DNA of 64,000 bases from an uncultured Flavobacteriaceae bacterium (GTDB taxonomy: Bacteria; Bacteroidota; Bacteroidia; Flavobacteriales; Flavobacteriaceae). Below, in pieces: positions 1 through 8,445 of this stretch (positions are counted from its first letter, which is position 1; every line of letters begins with the position of its first letter). The notes below the pieces were generated by a model. That model was not told the DNA's origin. It did no database searches and saw nothing but the letters and a program-made list of their open reading frames with translations. Location: the NCBI GenBank assembly GCA_938017825.1, contig CALIJE010000018.1, forward strand, positions 39,217 to 103,216. The letters run 5' to 3'. Both the position numbers and the translations under genes were made by a program.

Positions 1-8
1 ATATTAAT

Positions 9-25
9 CATTAATTATGTTAACT
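9..25. promoter_or_regulatory. MarR-type operator site 1 (palindrome)
   Basis: The site reads CATTAATTATGTTAACT, the AGTTAA-N5-TTAACT palindrome with a degenerate left half. It lies 80 bases before the first operon's preferred ATG (106). A -7-like box (TAACTTTT) overlaps its right half, so a bound repressor would block the promoter. Only the left edge of this intergenic region is visible. Confidence 0.65.
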
Positions 26-105
26 TTTTTTAGTATTTTTATTATTTGATTCCAAAAGTTACTACTTTAGGTCAAATTCTCACCATAAAGCAAAAGAAAA
101 AAGGA

Positions 106-1008
106 ATGAAGGTAATTCTTGAAGAGCAAGGGCTACGAGACGGACTCCAAACCTTGGCGCAGATTATTCCGACCAAAAAAAAATTGGAATACATTGACCG
201 CCTGGTGGATGCCGGAATTAAGCGCATTCAAATTGCTTCTTTTGTGCACCCAAAATTGGTTCCTCAAATGGCGGATGCTGAAGATGTGTGTAACGGCATA
301 ACCAAAAAAGAAGGGGTAATATACAGCGGGTTGGTACTAAATTTAAAAGGAGTTGAACGAGGCATAACGTCAGGCCTTGATCATTTGGCCTGCTCAATAT
401 CCGCAAGTGATACGCACAGTCAAAAGAATGCCCGTTTAACCTTAAACGAGGCCAAAAACGCCTTTAAGGAAATGGTAAAACTCTCCCAGGAAAATGGAAT
501 TACGGTACGCGGAGGAATCCAATGTGCATTTGGCTGTAGATACGAAGGAAGAATAGATCCGAAGCATGTCCTGGACATGGTTGACCATCATTTGGACACG
601 GGCATCGATGAATTGGCACTCGCAGATTCTACGGGCATGGCAAATCCAAAACAGCTGGGAGATTTAATGCACAAAGTTGTAGATAAGGCCGGTAACATAC
701 CGGTAGCACTCCACTTGCACAACACTGAAAATAAAGGCTATGCCAATTTTTATGCGGCCCTCATGGCAGGTGTGCAAATTTTCGACACGGCTTTTGGCGG
801 TTTGGGCGGTTGCCCTTTTATCAAAAGCGCCACAGGGAACATCGCGACCGAGGACACAGCGCATTTTGCACGGCAAATTGGCTATGAAACTGGACTCGAT
901 ATTGAAAAAATTGCAGCTATGAGCAGAGAAATGGAAGTTATTCTGGGACATAAACTCCCTGGGCAGTTGTACCAATTGGTAAACAAGGAAGAAATCAAAA
1001 TGATATAA
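106..1008 (+). CDS. HMG-CoA lyase-like acyl-CoA lyase
   Basis: HMGL-like TIM-barrel aldolase, about 300 residues, normal for the family. The N-terminal LRDGLQ with the catalytic Arg (residue 11) is present, as are the HLHNT metal-binding motif and the GLGGCP active-site loop with its Cys. These enzymes cleave 3-hydroxy-3-methylglutaryl-CoA and related tertiary hydroxyacyl-CoAs to an acyl-CoA and an oxoacid. The reading frame is open back to a TTG at 46, but the ATG at 106 follows AAAAGGA and begins the conserved strand, so I prefer it. It is first in an operon with a CoA-transferase and a LeuCD-type hydratase. This suggests it cleaves an alkylated malyl-CoA (citramalyl-CoA type) rather than serving leucine breakdown. 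The substrate is inference. Confidence 0.85.
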   Translation: MKVILEEQGLRDGLQTLAQIIPTKKKLEYIDRLVDAGIKRIQIASFVHPKLVPQMADAEDVCNGITKKEGVIYSGLVLNLKGVERGITSGLDHLACSISASDTHSQKNARLTLNEAKNAFKEMVKLSQENGITVRGGIQCAFGCRYEGRIDPKHVLDMVDHHLDTGIDELALADSTGMANPKQLGDLMHKVVDKAGNIPVALHLHNTENKGYANFYAALMAGVQIFDTAFGGLGGCPFIKSATGNIATEDTAHFARQIGYETGLDIEKIAAMSREMEVILGHKLPGQLYQLVNKEEIKMI

Positions 1009-1026
1009 AGTCTTTAAGGCAATTTA

Positions 1027-2262
1027 ATGGGACAAACTATTTCAGAAAAAATCATATCGAACCATGTTGGTAAAAAGGTGTACGCTGGGGAACTGGTCAT
1101 CAGTAAAGTCGATGGGGCCATGGCCAGCGATACGACCGGCCCATTGACCATTAAGGCCTTCAAGGAAATGGGCGGCGAAAAGGTTTTTGACCCTAAAAAA
1201 TGTGCCTTGATTATAGATCATGCGGCTCCTTCACCGAACGAGCGTATTGCAAATTTGCATAAGATGATGCGCGACTTTGCCAAGGAACAAGGTATGCGTT
1301 TATTTGAAATTGGGGAGGGCATTTGCCACCAAGTTATGGTGGAGAACGAATATGTAAAACCCGGTGATATTTTTATCGGTGCAGATTCTCACACGCCAAC
1401 CTATGGGGCATTGAACGCCTTTGCATGTGGTGTAGGTTCTACCGATTTGGCAGCGACCATGATGACCGGTAAGATCTGGCTGAAAGTGCCACAAACGATA
1501 CAAATAAATTGTTCGGGAAAACTAAAGGAAGGTGTTACGGCTAAAGATTTAATTCTCTTTTTGGTCGGTAAAGTAACCGTTTCCGGGGCTACCTATCAAG
1601 CTATAGAATTCACGGGCGAAGCCTTCGAAGGTATGAGTTTGGCCAGCAGAATGACCATCGCGAACATGTCTTCGGAAATGGGTGCGAAAACCGGAATCGT
1701 TCACCCAAAAGGACTAAAATTGGATTATGATTTTAAGGCAGTCATTCCAGATGAAGATGCGAACTATGTGAAGACCTTTGATTTTGATGTTTCAGGATTG
1801 GAGCCACAAGTTAGCGCACCAGAATCTCCAGACAACGTCCACAACATTTCAAAATATGAAGGCACAAAAATCGATTACGCCTTTATCGGTACCTGCTGTA
1901 ATGGCCGTCTGGAAGATCTTGATATTGCGGCGGAAATTCTAAGGGGGAAAAAAATACATCCAAACGTGCGAATGGTCATCGCACCTGCATCTCAAAGTGT
2001 TCTACTCGATGCCATAGGCAATGGCACCATGAGTACGTTGATAGAAGCCGGGGCATCCTTGATAACTTCAGGCTGCGGGCCGTGCGTGGGAACCCATCAA
2101 GGGGTGCCAGCAGATGGTGAAGTGGTTATTTCGGCCGCGAATAGAAATTTCAGAGGACGAATGGGGAACCCGAATTCGAATATATACCTAGGCGCTCCTT
2201 CAACAGTCGCCGCCTCTGCTTTAGAAGGTCACATTACAAATCCGAAAAAATACCTTTTATAG
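1027..2262 (+). CDS. LeuC/DmdA-type hydro-lyase large subunit
   Basis: Aconitase-superfamily large subunit of 411 residues, the length of the archaeal-type LeuC/homoaconitase group rather than bacterial LeuC (about 465). The [4Fe-4S] ligand Cys are visible in GTCCNGR and in SGCGPCVGTHQG. Relatives include isopropylmalate dehydratase, citraconate/methylmalate hydratase and dimethylmaleate hydratase (DmdA). No leuA or leuB is nearby. Its partners are a CoA-transferase, an amidase and imidase-like enzymes, so hydration of a substituted maleate to a malate fits better than leucine synthesis. The small subunit follows after one base. Confidence 0.88.
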   Translation: MGQTISEKIISNHVGKKVYAGELVISKVDGAMASDTTGPLTIKAFKEMGGEKVFDPKKCALIIDHAAPSPNERIANLHKMMRDFAKEQGMRLFEIGEGICHQVMVENEYVKPGDIFIGADSHTPTYGALNAFACGVGSTDLAATMMTGKIWLKVPQTIQINCSGKLKEGVTAKDLILFLVGKVTVSGATYQAIEFTGEAFEGMSLASRMTIANMSSEMGAKTGIVHPKGLKLDYDFKAVIPDEDANYVKTFDFDVSGLEPQVSAPESPDNVHNISKYEGTKIDYAFIGTCCNGRLEDLDIAAEILRGKKIHPNVRMVIAPASQSVLLDAIGNGTMSTLIEAGASLITSGCGPCVGTHQGVPADGEVVISAANRNFRGRMGNPNSNIYLGAPSTVAASALEGHITNPKKYLL

Positions 2263-2263
2263 A

Positions 2264-2770
2264 ATGGCGGTAAAAACCAACATTAAAGCGAAAGCACATG
2301 TTTACGGCAATCATATCGATACCGACCGTATCATTCCAGGGAAGTATACCAAGACTTTGGATCTATCGACTTTAGCGAATCATGTTCTAGAGGATTTAGA
2401 CCCTGAATTCAATAAAATAGTTGCACAAGGGGACATCTTAGTGGCCGGAATCAATTTCGGTTGTGGATCCTCCCGTGAACAGGCGCCCTTGGCACTTAAA
2501 CAGGCGGGTATCTCTGTAGTTATCGCCCGAGATTTTGCCCGTATATTTTTCAGAAATGCCATTAATATTGGGCTTCCCGTTTTAGAAATATCGGATCATC
2601 AAATACAAAAAGGAGCGAAACTCGATGTTGACTTAAAGAACGGGATCGTGAAAGATCTTACCGCTAACATATCTTATGAAGCCACCAAATTACCAGACAT
2701 TATGATTGCTATCCTTAATGAAGGTGGACTTGTAAATTATCTAAAGAAAAACGGAAACTATTCCTTATAA
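2264..2770 (+). CDS. LeuD/DmdB-type hydro-lyase small subunit
   Basis: Aconitase swivel-domain subunit of 168 residues, carrying the DTDRIIPGKYT motif near the N-terminus and NFGCGSSREQAP in the middle. It completes the active site of the preceding large subunit, starts one base after that gene's stop and ends two bases before the next start, so the three are co-translated. Length and motifs match the short LeuD/DmdB type. No missing residues were noticed. Confidence 0.88.
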   Translation: MAVKTNIKAKAHVYGNHIDTDRIIPGKYTKTLDLSTLANHVLEDLDPEFNKIVAQGDILVAGINFGCGSSREQAPLALKQAGISVVIARDFARIFFRNAINIGLPVLEISDHQIQKGAKLDVDLKNGIVKDLTANISYEATKLPDIMIAILNEGGLVNYLKKNGNYSL

Positions 2771-2772
2771 AA

Positions 2773-3342
2773 ATGAGCAGATTAGAACCCATATCCGATT
2801 ATGCTGAAAGTGAACTTGCGCCTCTTTTTGAGAAGGCCGAACAGTGGATGGGGTTTCAGCCGAACGATGGGTTGCTTATGGCTCACAAACCTAAATTGCT
2901 GGTCTCTTTTTTTAGTCTGGCCAAAGCAGTTTATGACGAAGGGGATGTAGAGCCTGGGCTAAAACGTATGATCGGCCATATTACAAGTCTTTCTGCGGGA
3001 TGCGAATATTGTTCCGCCCATACAGCGTATGGAGCTGGCAAACAAGGTGTATCTGCCGAAAAAATGAAAGCCATCTGGGATTTTAAGACTTCACAACTGT
3101 TCTCAGAAAAGGAGAAAGCAGCTTTGAACGTTGGACTGAAATCAGGTATGACACCCAATCAGGTAACTGATGCCGATTTCGAAGCTTTGAAGGCTCACTT
3201 TTCAAACGCTGCAATTGTTGAAATCGTAGGTGTCATTTCTATGTTCGGTTTTTTAAATCGGTGGAACTCTACTTTCAACACACAACTAGAACCAATTCCT
3301 GAAGCTTTTTATCAATCTATTAAAACGGAAACCAATGAGTAG
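2773..3342 (+). CDS. AhpD-like / carboxymuconolactone decarboxylase-family protein
   Basis: All-helical protein of 189 residues with the AhpD-type redox motif CEYCSAH (two Cys separated by two residues, then His), at about one third of the length. Family members are alkylhydroperoxidase-like thiol proteins or carboxymuconolactone decarboxylases; CxxC members usually act in peroxide defence or thiol redox. It sits tightly between the hydratase small subunit and the CoA-transferase, whose start overlaps its stop. The role is unknown. It could protect the oxygen-sensitive 4Fe-4S hydratase encoded just upstream, but that is a guess. Confidence 0.8.
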   Translation: MSRLEPISDYAESELAPLFEKAEQWMGFQPNDGLLMAHKPKLLVSFFSLAKAVYDEGDVEPGLKRMIGHITSLSAGCEYCSAHTAYGAGKQGVSAEKMKAIWDFKTSQLFSEKEKAALNVGLKSGMTPNQVTDADFEALKAHFSNAAIVEIVGVISMFGFLNRWNSTFNTQLEPIPEAFYQSIKTETNE

Positions 3343-4516
3343 CATGCCCTTAAAAGGTATTAAAGTCTTAGAATTCACCCATGCTGTGATGGGGCCTTGT
3401 GCCGGGTTACTACTTGCAGACATGGGAGCCGAGGTAATACATGTTGAAGCGACCCATGGGGATAGCACCAGAAGGTTACAAGGATTCGGTACTGGTTACT
3501 TTTGGTTTTATAACCGTAATAAAAAAAGTTTAGCAGTAAACTTGAAATCAGAAAAGGGTGTTCAACTGATTTATGATTTGGTAAAGGACTATGACGTGGT
3601 TGTCGAAAACTTTGGCCCGGGCACTATGGATCGATTGGGATTGGGCTACGACAAACTCAAAACAATCAACAAGCGACTTATCTATTGTTCGCTCAAAGGA
3701 TTTCTAAGTGGGCCATATGAGAAACGTCATGCAATGGATGAAGTTGTTCAGATGATGGGCGGTCTGGCCTATATGACCGGCCGTGAAGGAGACCCTTTGA
3801 GGGCTGGCACTTCTGTAATTGATATTACAGGTGGTATGTTCGGGTATATTGGCATTTTACAGGCACTGTACGAACGTGAGAAAACCGGGGAAGGCGGATT
3901 TGTAAAGTCGGCACTTTTTGAAACTTGTGCCTTCTTAATGGGGCAGCACATGGCGTATTCCTCACAAATCAACTATCAAATTCCGCCGATGCCCAGTCGG
4001 GTGAGCGCTTGGAGCATCTACAAAGTTTTTGACACCAAGGATGATGATAAGGTGTTTATTGGGATTATCAGCGAAAAACATTGGGAACGCTTATGCGATG
4101 TCTTCGGATGGATGGATTGGAGAAATGATAGCCGTCTTGCCACCAATAACAAACGAATAGATGAAAGAGACTGGTTTTTGTCAGCTTTGGCTGAACGCCT
4201 TCAGCAGTTCACCAAACAAGAAATTATCGATCGCTGTGACAAGGGTCATATTCCATTTGCACCCATTAGTCGCCCTGAAGACCTTTTCGAGGACGAACAA
4301 CTGAACCAAGGCGAAAGTCTCATGGAAGTGGATATGGGGAATGGAAAAACTACAAAATTGCCTAAATTCCCTTTAGAATACAAAGGTAGTCGTGTTGAAA
4401 AACGTCTAGATCCCCCAAAAATCGGAGAACATACGATTGAAGTTCTTAAGAGCCTTGATATCGATGATAGTACTATAGCAAAAATGGTAGCTGAAGGAAT
4501 AATTAAAACCCACTAG
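3335..4516 (+). CDS. class III CoA-transferase (CaiB/BaiF family)
   Basis: Family III CoA-transferase of 393 residues, normal length. It opens with the typical PLKGIKVLEFTH and LLADMGAEVIHVE segments, and the catalytic Asp is seen at residue 135 in HAMDEV. These enzymes move CoA between dicarboxylates or other acids without free energy cost, for example succinyl-CoA to citramalate. The start overlaps the upstream stop by 8 bases. Its place beside a hydratase and an HMG-CoA-lyase-like enzyme suggests it activates the malate-type product before cleavage. The acid used is not readable from sequence. Confidence 0.88.
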   Translation: MSSMPLKGIKVLEFTHAVMGPCAGLLLADMGAEVIHVEATHGDSTRRLQGFGTGYFWFYNRNKKSLAVNLKSEKGVQLIYDLVKDYDVVVENFGPGTMDRLGLGYDKLKTINKRLIYCSLKGFLSGPYEKRHAMDEVVQMMGGLAYMTGREGDPLRAGTSVIDITGGMFGYIGILQALYEREKTGEGGFVKSALFETCAFLMGQHMAYSSQINYQIPPMPSRVSAWSIYKVFDTKDDDKVFIGIISEKHWERLCDVFGWMDWRNDSRLATNNKRIDERDWFLSALAERLQQFTKQEIIDRCDKGHIPFAPISRPEDLFEDEQLNQGESLMEVDMGNGKTTKLPKFPLEYKGSRVEKRLDPPKIGEHTIEVLKSLDIDDSTIAKMVAEGIIKTH

Positions 4517-4517
4517 A

Positions 4518-4976
4518 TTGAAGAAAAATATCTTGAAATATATCAGCCTAGCCAGTTTTGCCATAATTCTTTTTATCGGGTGCGGGACTCAAGAATCGCA
4601 GAGTGACATCCTTGATCAAATACAACGACAAATCGACAATCTAAAAAAGGCCCATTTAAACAGTGATGTTGATTTAGCCGATAGGCTATATCATCCTAAC
4701 TTGATACTAACGTCTCAAAGTGGCACCAAATATGACAAAGAGGTAGCCTTAAAAAATATTGAGAATACTTTTGAAAGCTATGTCAATGCGGACATCGAGT
4801 TTTTGCAAGTTTCCAATTCGGTTGTTTTGACCAATTACATCAACGAACGCAAGTATAAAGATTTTGATAAAGGCAGATTTCGACTTACTGTACTTTGGAT
4901 CAAACACGAAGGAGAATGGAAAATAATTTCTATGCAATCCTCCAAAATAAAAGAACCTAAGAGAACATCAGGATAA
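4518..4976 (+). CDS. SnoaL/DUF4440-like lipoprotein
   Basis: Exported protein of 152 residues with an N-terminal hydrophobic segment and lipobox ending at Cys 22 (ILFIGC). The rest resembles the NTF2-like DUF4440 fold (an early helix, then RLYHPNLILTSQSG and a closing VLWIKHEGEWKIISMQSS strand pair). The start is TTG, one base after the CoA-transferase stop; the MKKNILKYIS signal sequence directly follows it, so no later start makes sense. Members of this fold are binding proteins, isomerases or of unknown role. The function here is unknown. Confidence 0.7.
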   Translation: MKKNILKYISLASFAIILFIGCGTQESQSDILDQIQRQIDNLKKAHLNSDVDLADRLYHPNLILTSQSGTKYDKEVALKNIENTFESYVNADIEFLQVSNSVVLTNYINERKYKDFDKGRFRLTVLWIKHEGEWKIISMQSSKIKEPKRTSG

Positions 4977-4989
4977 ACCCGATCAGAAC

Positions 4990-5667
4990 ATGAAAGGAAC
5001 AAAAATGCAAAGCACCGATAAAACGGCCAAGGAACTCTATTATGAGGTTAAGGCCAATCCTGCTCGAAAACGATTTGGCTTTGGTAAAAAAGCGGCTTTG
5101 GTCAACATCGATATTCAAAAGGCCTATACACGAACAGACCTATTCAAGACAGCCTATGAAGCAGACCCTAAACAATTAGAATATGTGAATAAGCTAGCCG
5201 CCAAATTCAGGGCTTTGGGTTGGCCAGTTGTATGGACCAATGTGGCCTATATGGATTCGGCCGATGATGCCGGTATCTGGGGTACAAGAACAGATACACC
5301 CGATAGTTTACAAAACATAAAATTTGGTTCGGAACGTGCCGAGCTAGATGATCGACTGATTTTAGATCGAAGGACCGATGTGTTTTACGAAAAGAAAATG
5401 CCTTCGCCCTTTTTTGAGACTCCGTTACAATCCTTGCTGGTTTGGCATCAGATTGATACGGTTGTCTTGACCGGAGGTTCAACCTCTGGCTGTGTCAGAG
5501 CAGCAGGAGTGGATTCCTTGTCAAGAGGATATCGAACCATCATTCCGGAAGAATGTGTCGCCGATAAGCACGAAAGTTATCACTATGCAAATTTAACCGA
5601 CCTATCATTGAAGTACTGCGATGTACGAGAGGTAAATGAGGTTTTTGAGTGGTTGAACAGTATTTGA
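4990..5667 (+). CDS. isochorismatase-family cysteine hydrolase (maleamate/carbamoylsarcosine amidase-like)
   Basis: Cysteine hydrolase of 225 residues. The triad is visible: Asp 41 (NIDIQKAY), Lys 135 (KKMPSP) and Cys 167 in GGSTSGCVRAAGVD. The STSGCVRA form of the nucleophile motif is that of N-carbamoylsarcosine amidase and maleamate amidohydrolase (NicF), enzymes that hydrolyse an amide to acid plus ammonia. It sits immediately before two imidase-like genes and behind the maleate-hydratase-like pair, so a half-amidase acting on a substituted maleamate is a coherent role. The ATG at 4990 was chosen; a second lies at 5005. Confidence 0.87.
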   Translation: MKGTKMQSTDKTAKELYYEVKANPARKRFGFGKKAALVNIDIQKAYTRTDLFKTAYEADPKQLEYVNKLAAKFRALGWPVVWTNVAYMDSADDAGIWGTRTDTPDSLQNIKFGSERAELDDRLILDRRTDVFYEKKMPSPFFETPLQSLLVWHQIDTVVLTGGSTSGCVRAAGVDSLSRGYRTIIPEECVADKHESYHYANLTDLSLKYCDVREVNEVFEWLNSI

Positions 5668-5671
5668 AAAG

Positions 5672-6622
5672 ATGAAAGAAGATCCAGGATATTACGATTA
5701 TTGGCCGTACGAAAACAGGCCAAAGATTGTATGGCCGAATGGCGCAAAAGTTGCCTTTTGGGTGGCCCCCAATATAGAATTTTACGAATTGAATCCGCCG
5801 AACAACCCTTTCAGAAAACCGTGGCCAAGACCTAATCCGTCTTTACCTGGCTATACCAGTCGTGATTGGGGAAATCGAGTAGGACACATACGTCAAATGG
5901 ATTTGCTGGAAAAGTATGGTATTCGAGGTTCTATTTCGCTGTCTGCAGCATTGTGCGACCATCATCCTGAAATTATTGAACGCTGCAAAGAGCGCGATTG
6001 GGAATTCTTTAGTCATGGCATCTACAATACCCGTTATACCTACGGAATGACGGAAGCCCAAGAGCGCGAGATGATAAAGGATTCTATTGAAACGATTTTT
6101 AAACACACTGGTCAAAAATGTGGCGGCTACCTCGCACCTGCCTTGTCGCATTCGGAATATACCTTAGACCTTTTTGCCGAAGTTGGCACTGAACTCTTTG
6201 GAGATGAAGCCGGATTTTATTCTTGTGATTTATTTCATGATGACCAGCCAACACCGATTCACTTGCGAAGTGGGAAGCGATTTGCCTCTATCCCCTATTC
6301 GTTGGAAATGAACGATACCATTGCCTACTTGGTTCAAAAAATCACCCCACGGAGATATGGAAAGGAATTGAAGGATAATTTTGACCGCTTGTATGAAGAG
6401 GGTAAAGAAAGTGGAACGATTATGTGTATACCTACTCATAATTATCAGGTAACCAATGCCCATCGTATCAAAGCCTATGAAGAGGCATTGGAATATATTA
6501 CCGGCCACACTGACGTATGGGTCACTACAGGAAAAGAAATTGCCCAATACTTCTTGGATAATTATTACGATATCGCTTTGGTAGATATAAAAACCAAAAA
6601 CAAGAAATATGGGAACGCTTAG
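5672..6622 (+). CDS. polysaccharide-deacetylase-fold hydrolase, PuuE/imidase-like (copy 1)
   Basis: NodB/PuuE-fold protein of 316 residues without a signal peptide. The classical TFDDG metal motif is absent; the first strand reads VAFWVAPNIEFYEL, as in PuuE allantoinase and bacterial cyclic-imide hydrolases rather than chitin deacetylases. The SHG of EFFSHGIYN and a C-terminal IPTHNY take the places of the His motifs. These relatives open cyclic amides or imides. It follows a maleamate-amidase-like gene by 4 bases and overlaps copy 2 by 14 bases, so ring opening of a cyclic imide is the suggested role (inference). Confidence 0.82.
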   Translation: MKEDPGYYDYWPYENRPKIVWPNGAKVAFWVAPNIEFYELNPPNNPFRKPWPRPNPSLPGYTSRDWGNRVGHIRQMDLLEKYGIRGSISLSAALCDHHPEIIERCKERDWEFFSHGIYNTRYTYGMTEAQEREMIKDSIETIFKHTGQKCGGYLAPALSHSEYTLDLFAEVGTELFGDEAGFYSCDLFHDDQPTPIHLRSGKRFASIPYSLEMNDTIAYLVQKITPRRYGKELKDNFDRLYEEGKESGTIMCIPTHNYQVTNAHRIKAYEEALEYITGHTDVWVTTGKEIAQYFLDNYYDIALVDIKTKNKKYGNA

Positions 6623-7535
6623 CGACGACTATCTGAACTACCCAGAGCGTTCCTATGGTATGGACCATGAGCGTTACAAATGGACCATGTTGCAAAATCG
6701 AAAAGAAGTACAATGGCCGAAAGGGAAAAAGATTGCACTTTGGATCAACGTAGGTTTACAGTTCTTTCCCCTAAACCAAAAAGGAGTTCCCTTTAAAGTT
6801 CCCGGCGGGATGACCAAACCCTACCCGGATTTACGGCATTTTAGCCTGCGTGATTATGGAAACCGTGTTGGTATCTTTCGCCTTCTAAACGCTTTTGACC
6901 ATTACAACATTACCCCCACTTTTGCAATGAATACAAGATTAGCCGAACGCCTGCCCTATTTAACCGGAAAGATAAAGGAGCGTGGTAACGAAATTATGTG
7001 TCATGGTTATGATATGGATAAACTGCACTTTGGAGGTCAAAACGAGCAAGAAGAGACAGATTTGGTAAAACGTTCTTTAGATAAACTTCGAGCACTAACT
7101 GGCCAGGATATTGCAGGATGGATTAGTCCTGCTAAAAACGAATCTGAAAATACTCCAGATATTTTAGCCGCACATGGCATCTCTTACTTCTGCGATTGGG
7201 TGAACGATGACATGCCCTATGATTTCAAGACCAAGAATGGTACCCTAACGGCCATGCCTTTAAGTACAGAATTGGAGGATCGCTTTATCATATTGAATAA
7301 CTATCATTCTGCTGAGGATTGGGCCGATCAAGTCGATGATGCTTTTGAGTTCTTATTAAAGGAAAGTGAACTACTTGGCGGACGCATCCTGAGCCTAAAT
7401 ATTCATCCATGGGTATTGGGTCAACCCCATAGAATTCAATATCTTGAACGTATCCTAGATCGATTGAGCAGTCATCATGAGGTATGGTCTTCATCAGCAA
7501 GCGAAATAGAAAAAGCTTGGAAAATGCAACAGTAA
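6609..7535 (+). CDS. polysaccharide-deacetylase-fold hydrolase, PuuE/imidase-like (copy 2)
   Basis: Cytoplasmic paralogue of the preceding gene, 308 residues. Shared landmarks are an IALWINVGLQFF first strand in place of TFDDG, an RDYGNRVG segment, EIMCHGYD, and a NIHPWVLGQPHR strand that resembles the PuuE C-terminal His motif better than copy 1 does. The start overlaps the end of copy 1. Two such enzymes side by side may form a hetero-oligomer or handle two related substrates. Substrate unknown; allantoin is unlikely because no other purine-degradation gene is present. Confidence 0.82.
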   Translation: MGTLSDDYLNYPERSYGMDHERYKWTMLQNRKEVQWPKGKKIALWINVGLQFFPLNQKGVPFKVPGGMTKPYPDLRHFSLRDYGNRVGIFRLLNAFDHYNITPTFAMNTRLAERLPYLTGKIKERGNEIMCHGYDMDKLHFGGQNEQEETDLVKRSLDKLRALTGQDIAGWISPAKNESENTPDILAAHGISYFCDWVNDDMPYDFKTKNGTLTAMPLSTELEDRFIILNNYHSAEDWADQVDDAFEFLLKESELLGGRILSLNIHPWVLGQPHRIQYLERILDRLSSHHEVWSSSASEIEKAWKMQQ

Positions 7536-7548
7536 ACCACCAAACCAA

Positions 7549-8445
7549 ATGACGGAATTTCTTTCGGCACATATACCAACGATTCTGCAACTCCTACTTT
7601 TTCTCGTTATGTTCGGAATGGGAATGACTTTGACCATTCCAGACTTTACTCGTGTGGGGGTAGCACCAAAAGCTGTTTTTACCGGCTTGGTGAATCAAAT
7701 TGTACTTGTACCGCTTATCGCTTATGGAATTGTGCTCCTTGTTCCCATGGAACCGATGATCGCCATGGGCCTTATGGTCTGTGCCTGCAGCCCGGGTGGA
7801 GCGGTCTCCAATCTATTTTCCTTTTTGTCGAAAGGAGATACCGCCCTTTCGATCACCTTGACCGCAATTAGCAGTATCGTAACGATATTTACCATTCCCT
7901 TGATCATCAATTTTTCTTTAGACAGTATCTTGGGTGAAGCCTCAAAAAACATTCAACTTCCTTTGGGCAAAACCATTTTCAATATTTTTAAGTTAACGGC
8001 ATTACCGGTTTTCTTAGGTATGTTCATCAATTACAAATTTCCTAAAACTGCTGAAAAAAGCAAACCCGCTATCAAATGGGGTTCTATTGCCGTTATTGTA
8101 CTTGCATTGATTTTTATGATATTAAAATTAGAGGAAATAGGGGATAGCTGGGCTTTCCTAAAGGCCTGCTTCCTAAGTGTGGTTTTGCTGAATATTTTTA
8201 CTTTGGGCGCGGGCTTTTTTAGTTCAAGAATTCTAAAGTTGCCCACCAAACAAGCCGCTACCATTAGTATTGAGAGCGGTATGCAAAATAATGTCCTAGG
8301 AATGACCCTGGCCATGTCACCAGGTTTACTGAATAGTCCTGAAATGGCCGCTACGCCGGGAGTGTACGGCGTAGTCATGAGTGTCTTGGCAATTGGTGTT
8401 ATCTTTATGTACAAACGATTGATTACAAAAAGGGAAACAGAATGA
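7549..8445 (+). CDS. BASS-family (bile acid:sodium symporter-type) transporter
   Basis: Integral membrane protein of 298 residues with about nine or ten hydrophobic segments. The family motifs are clear, including CSPGGAVSN in the crossover region and ESGMQNNVLGMTLA in the second half. SBF/BASS members take up organic anions such as bile acids, pyruvate, pantothenate or 2-oxoacids with sodium. The gene overlaps the following SDR by four bases (ATGA). In this operon it probably imports a carboxylated substrate or intermediate. Confidence 0.88.
   Translation: MTEFLSAHIPTILQLLLFLVMFGMGMTLTIPDFTRVGVAPKAVFTGLVNQIVLVPLIAYGIVLLVPMEPMIAMGLMVCACSPGGAVSNLFSFLSKGDTALSITLTAISSIVTIFTIPLIINFSLDSILGEASKNIQLPLGKTIFNIFKLTALPVFLGMFINYKFPKTAEKSKPAIKWGSIAVIVLALIFMILKLEEIGDSWAFLKACFLSVVLLNIFTLGAGFFSSRILKLPTKQAATISIESGMQNNVLGMTLAMSPGLLNSPEMAATPGVYGVVMSVLAIGVIFMYKRLITKRETE

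Noticed and set aside
1027..2770. Leucine biosynthesis genes leuC and leuD.
   Set aside because: The motifs fit, but the short large subunit, the lack of leuA/leuB and the catabolic neighbours argue against this role.
5672..7535. Chitin or peptidoglycan deacetylases.
   Set aside because: No signal peptide and no TFDD metal motif; the sequences resemble PuuE/imidase-type enzymes instead.
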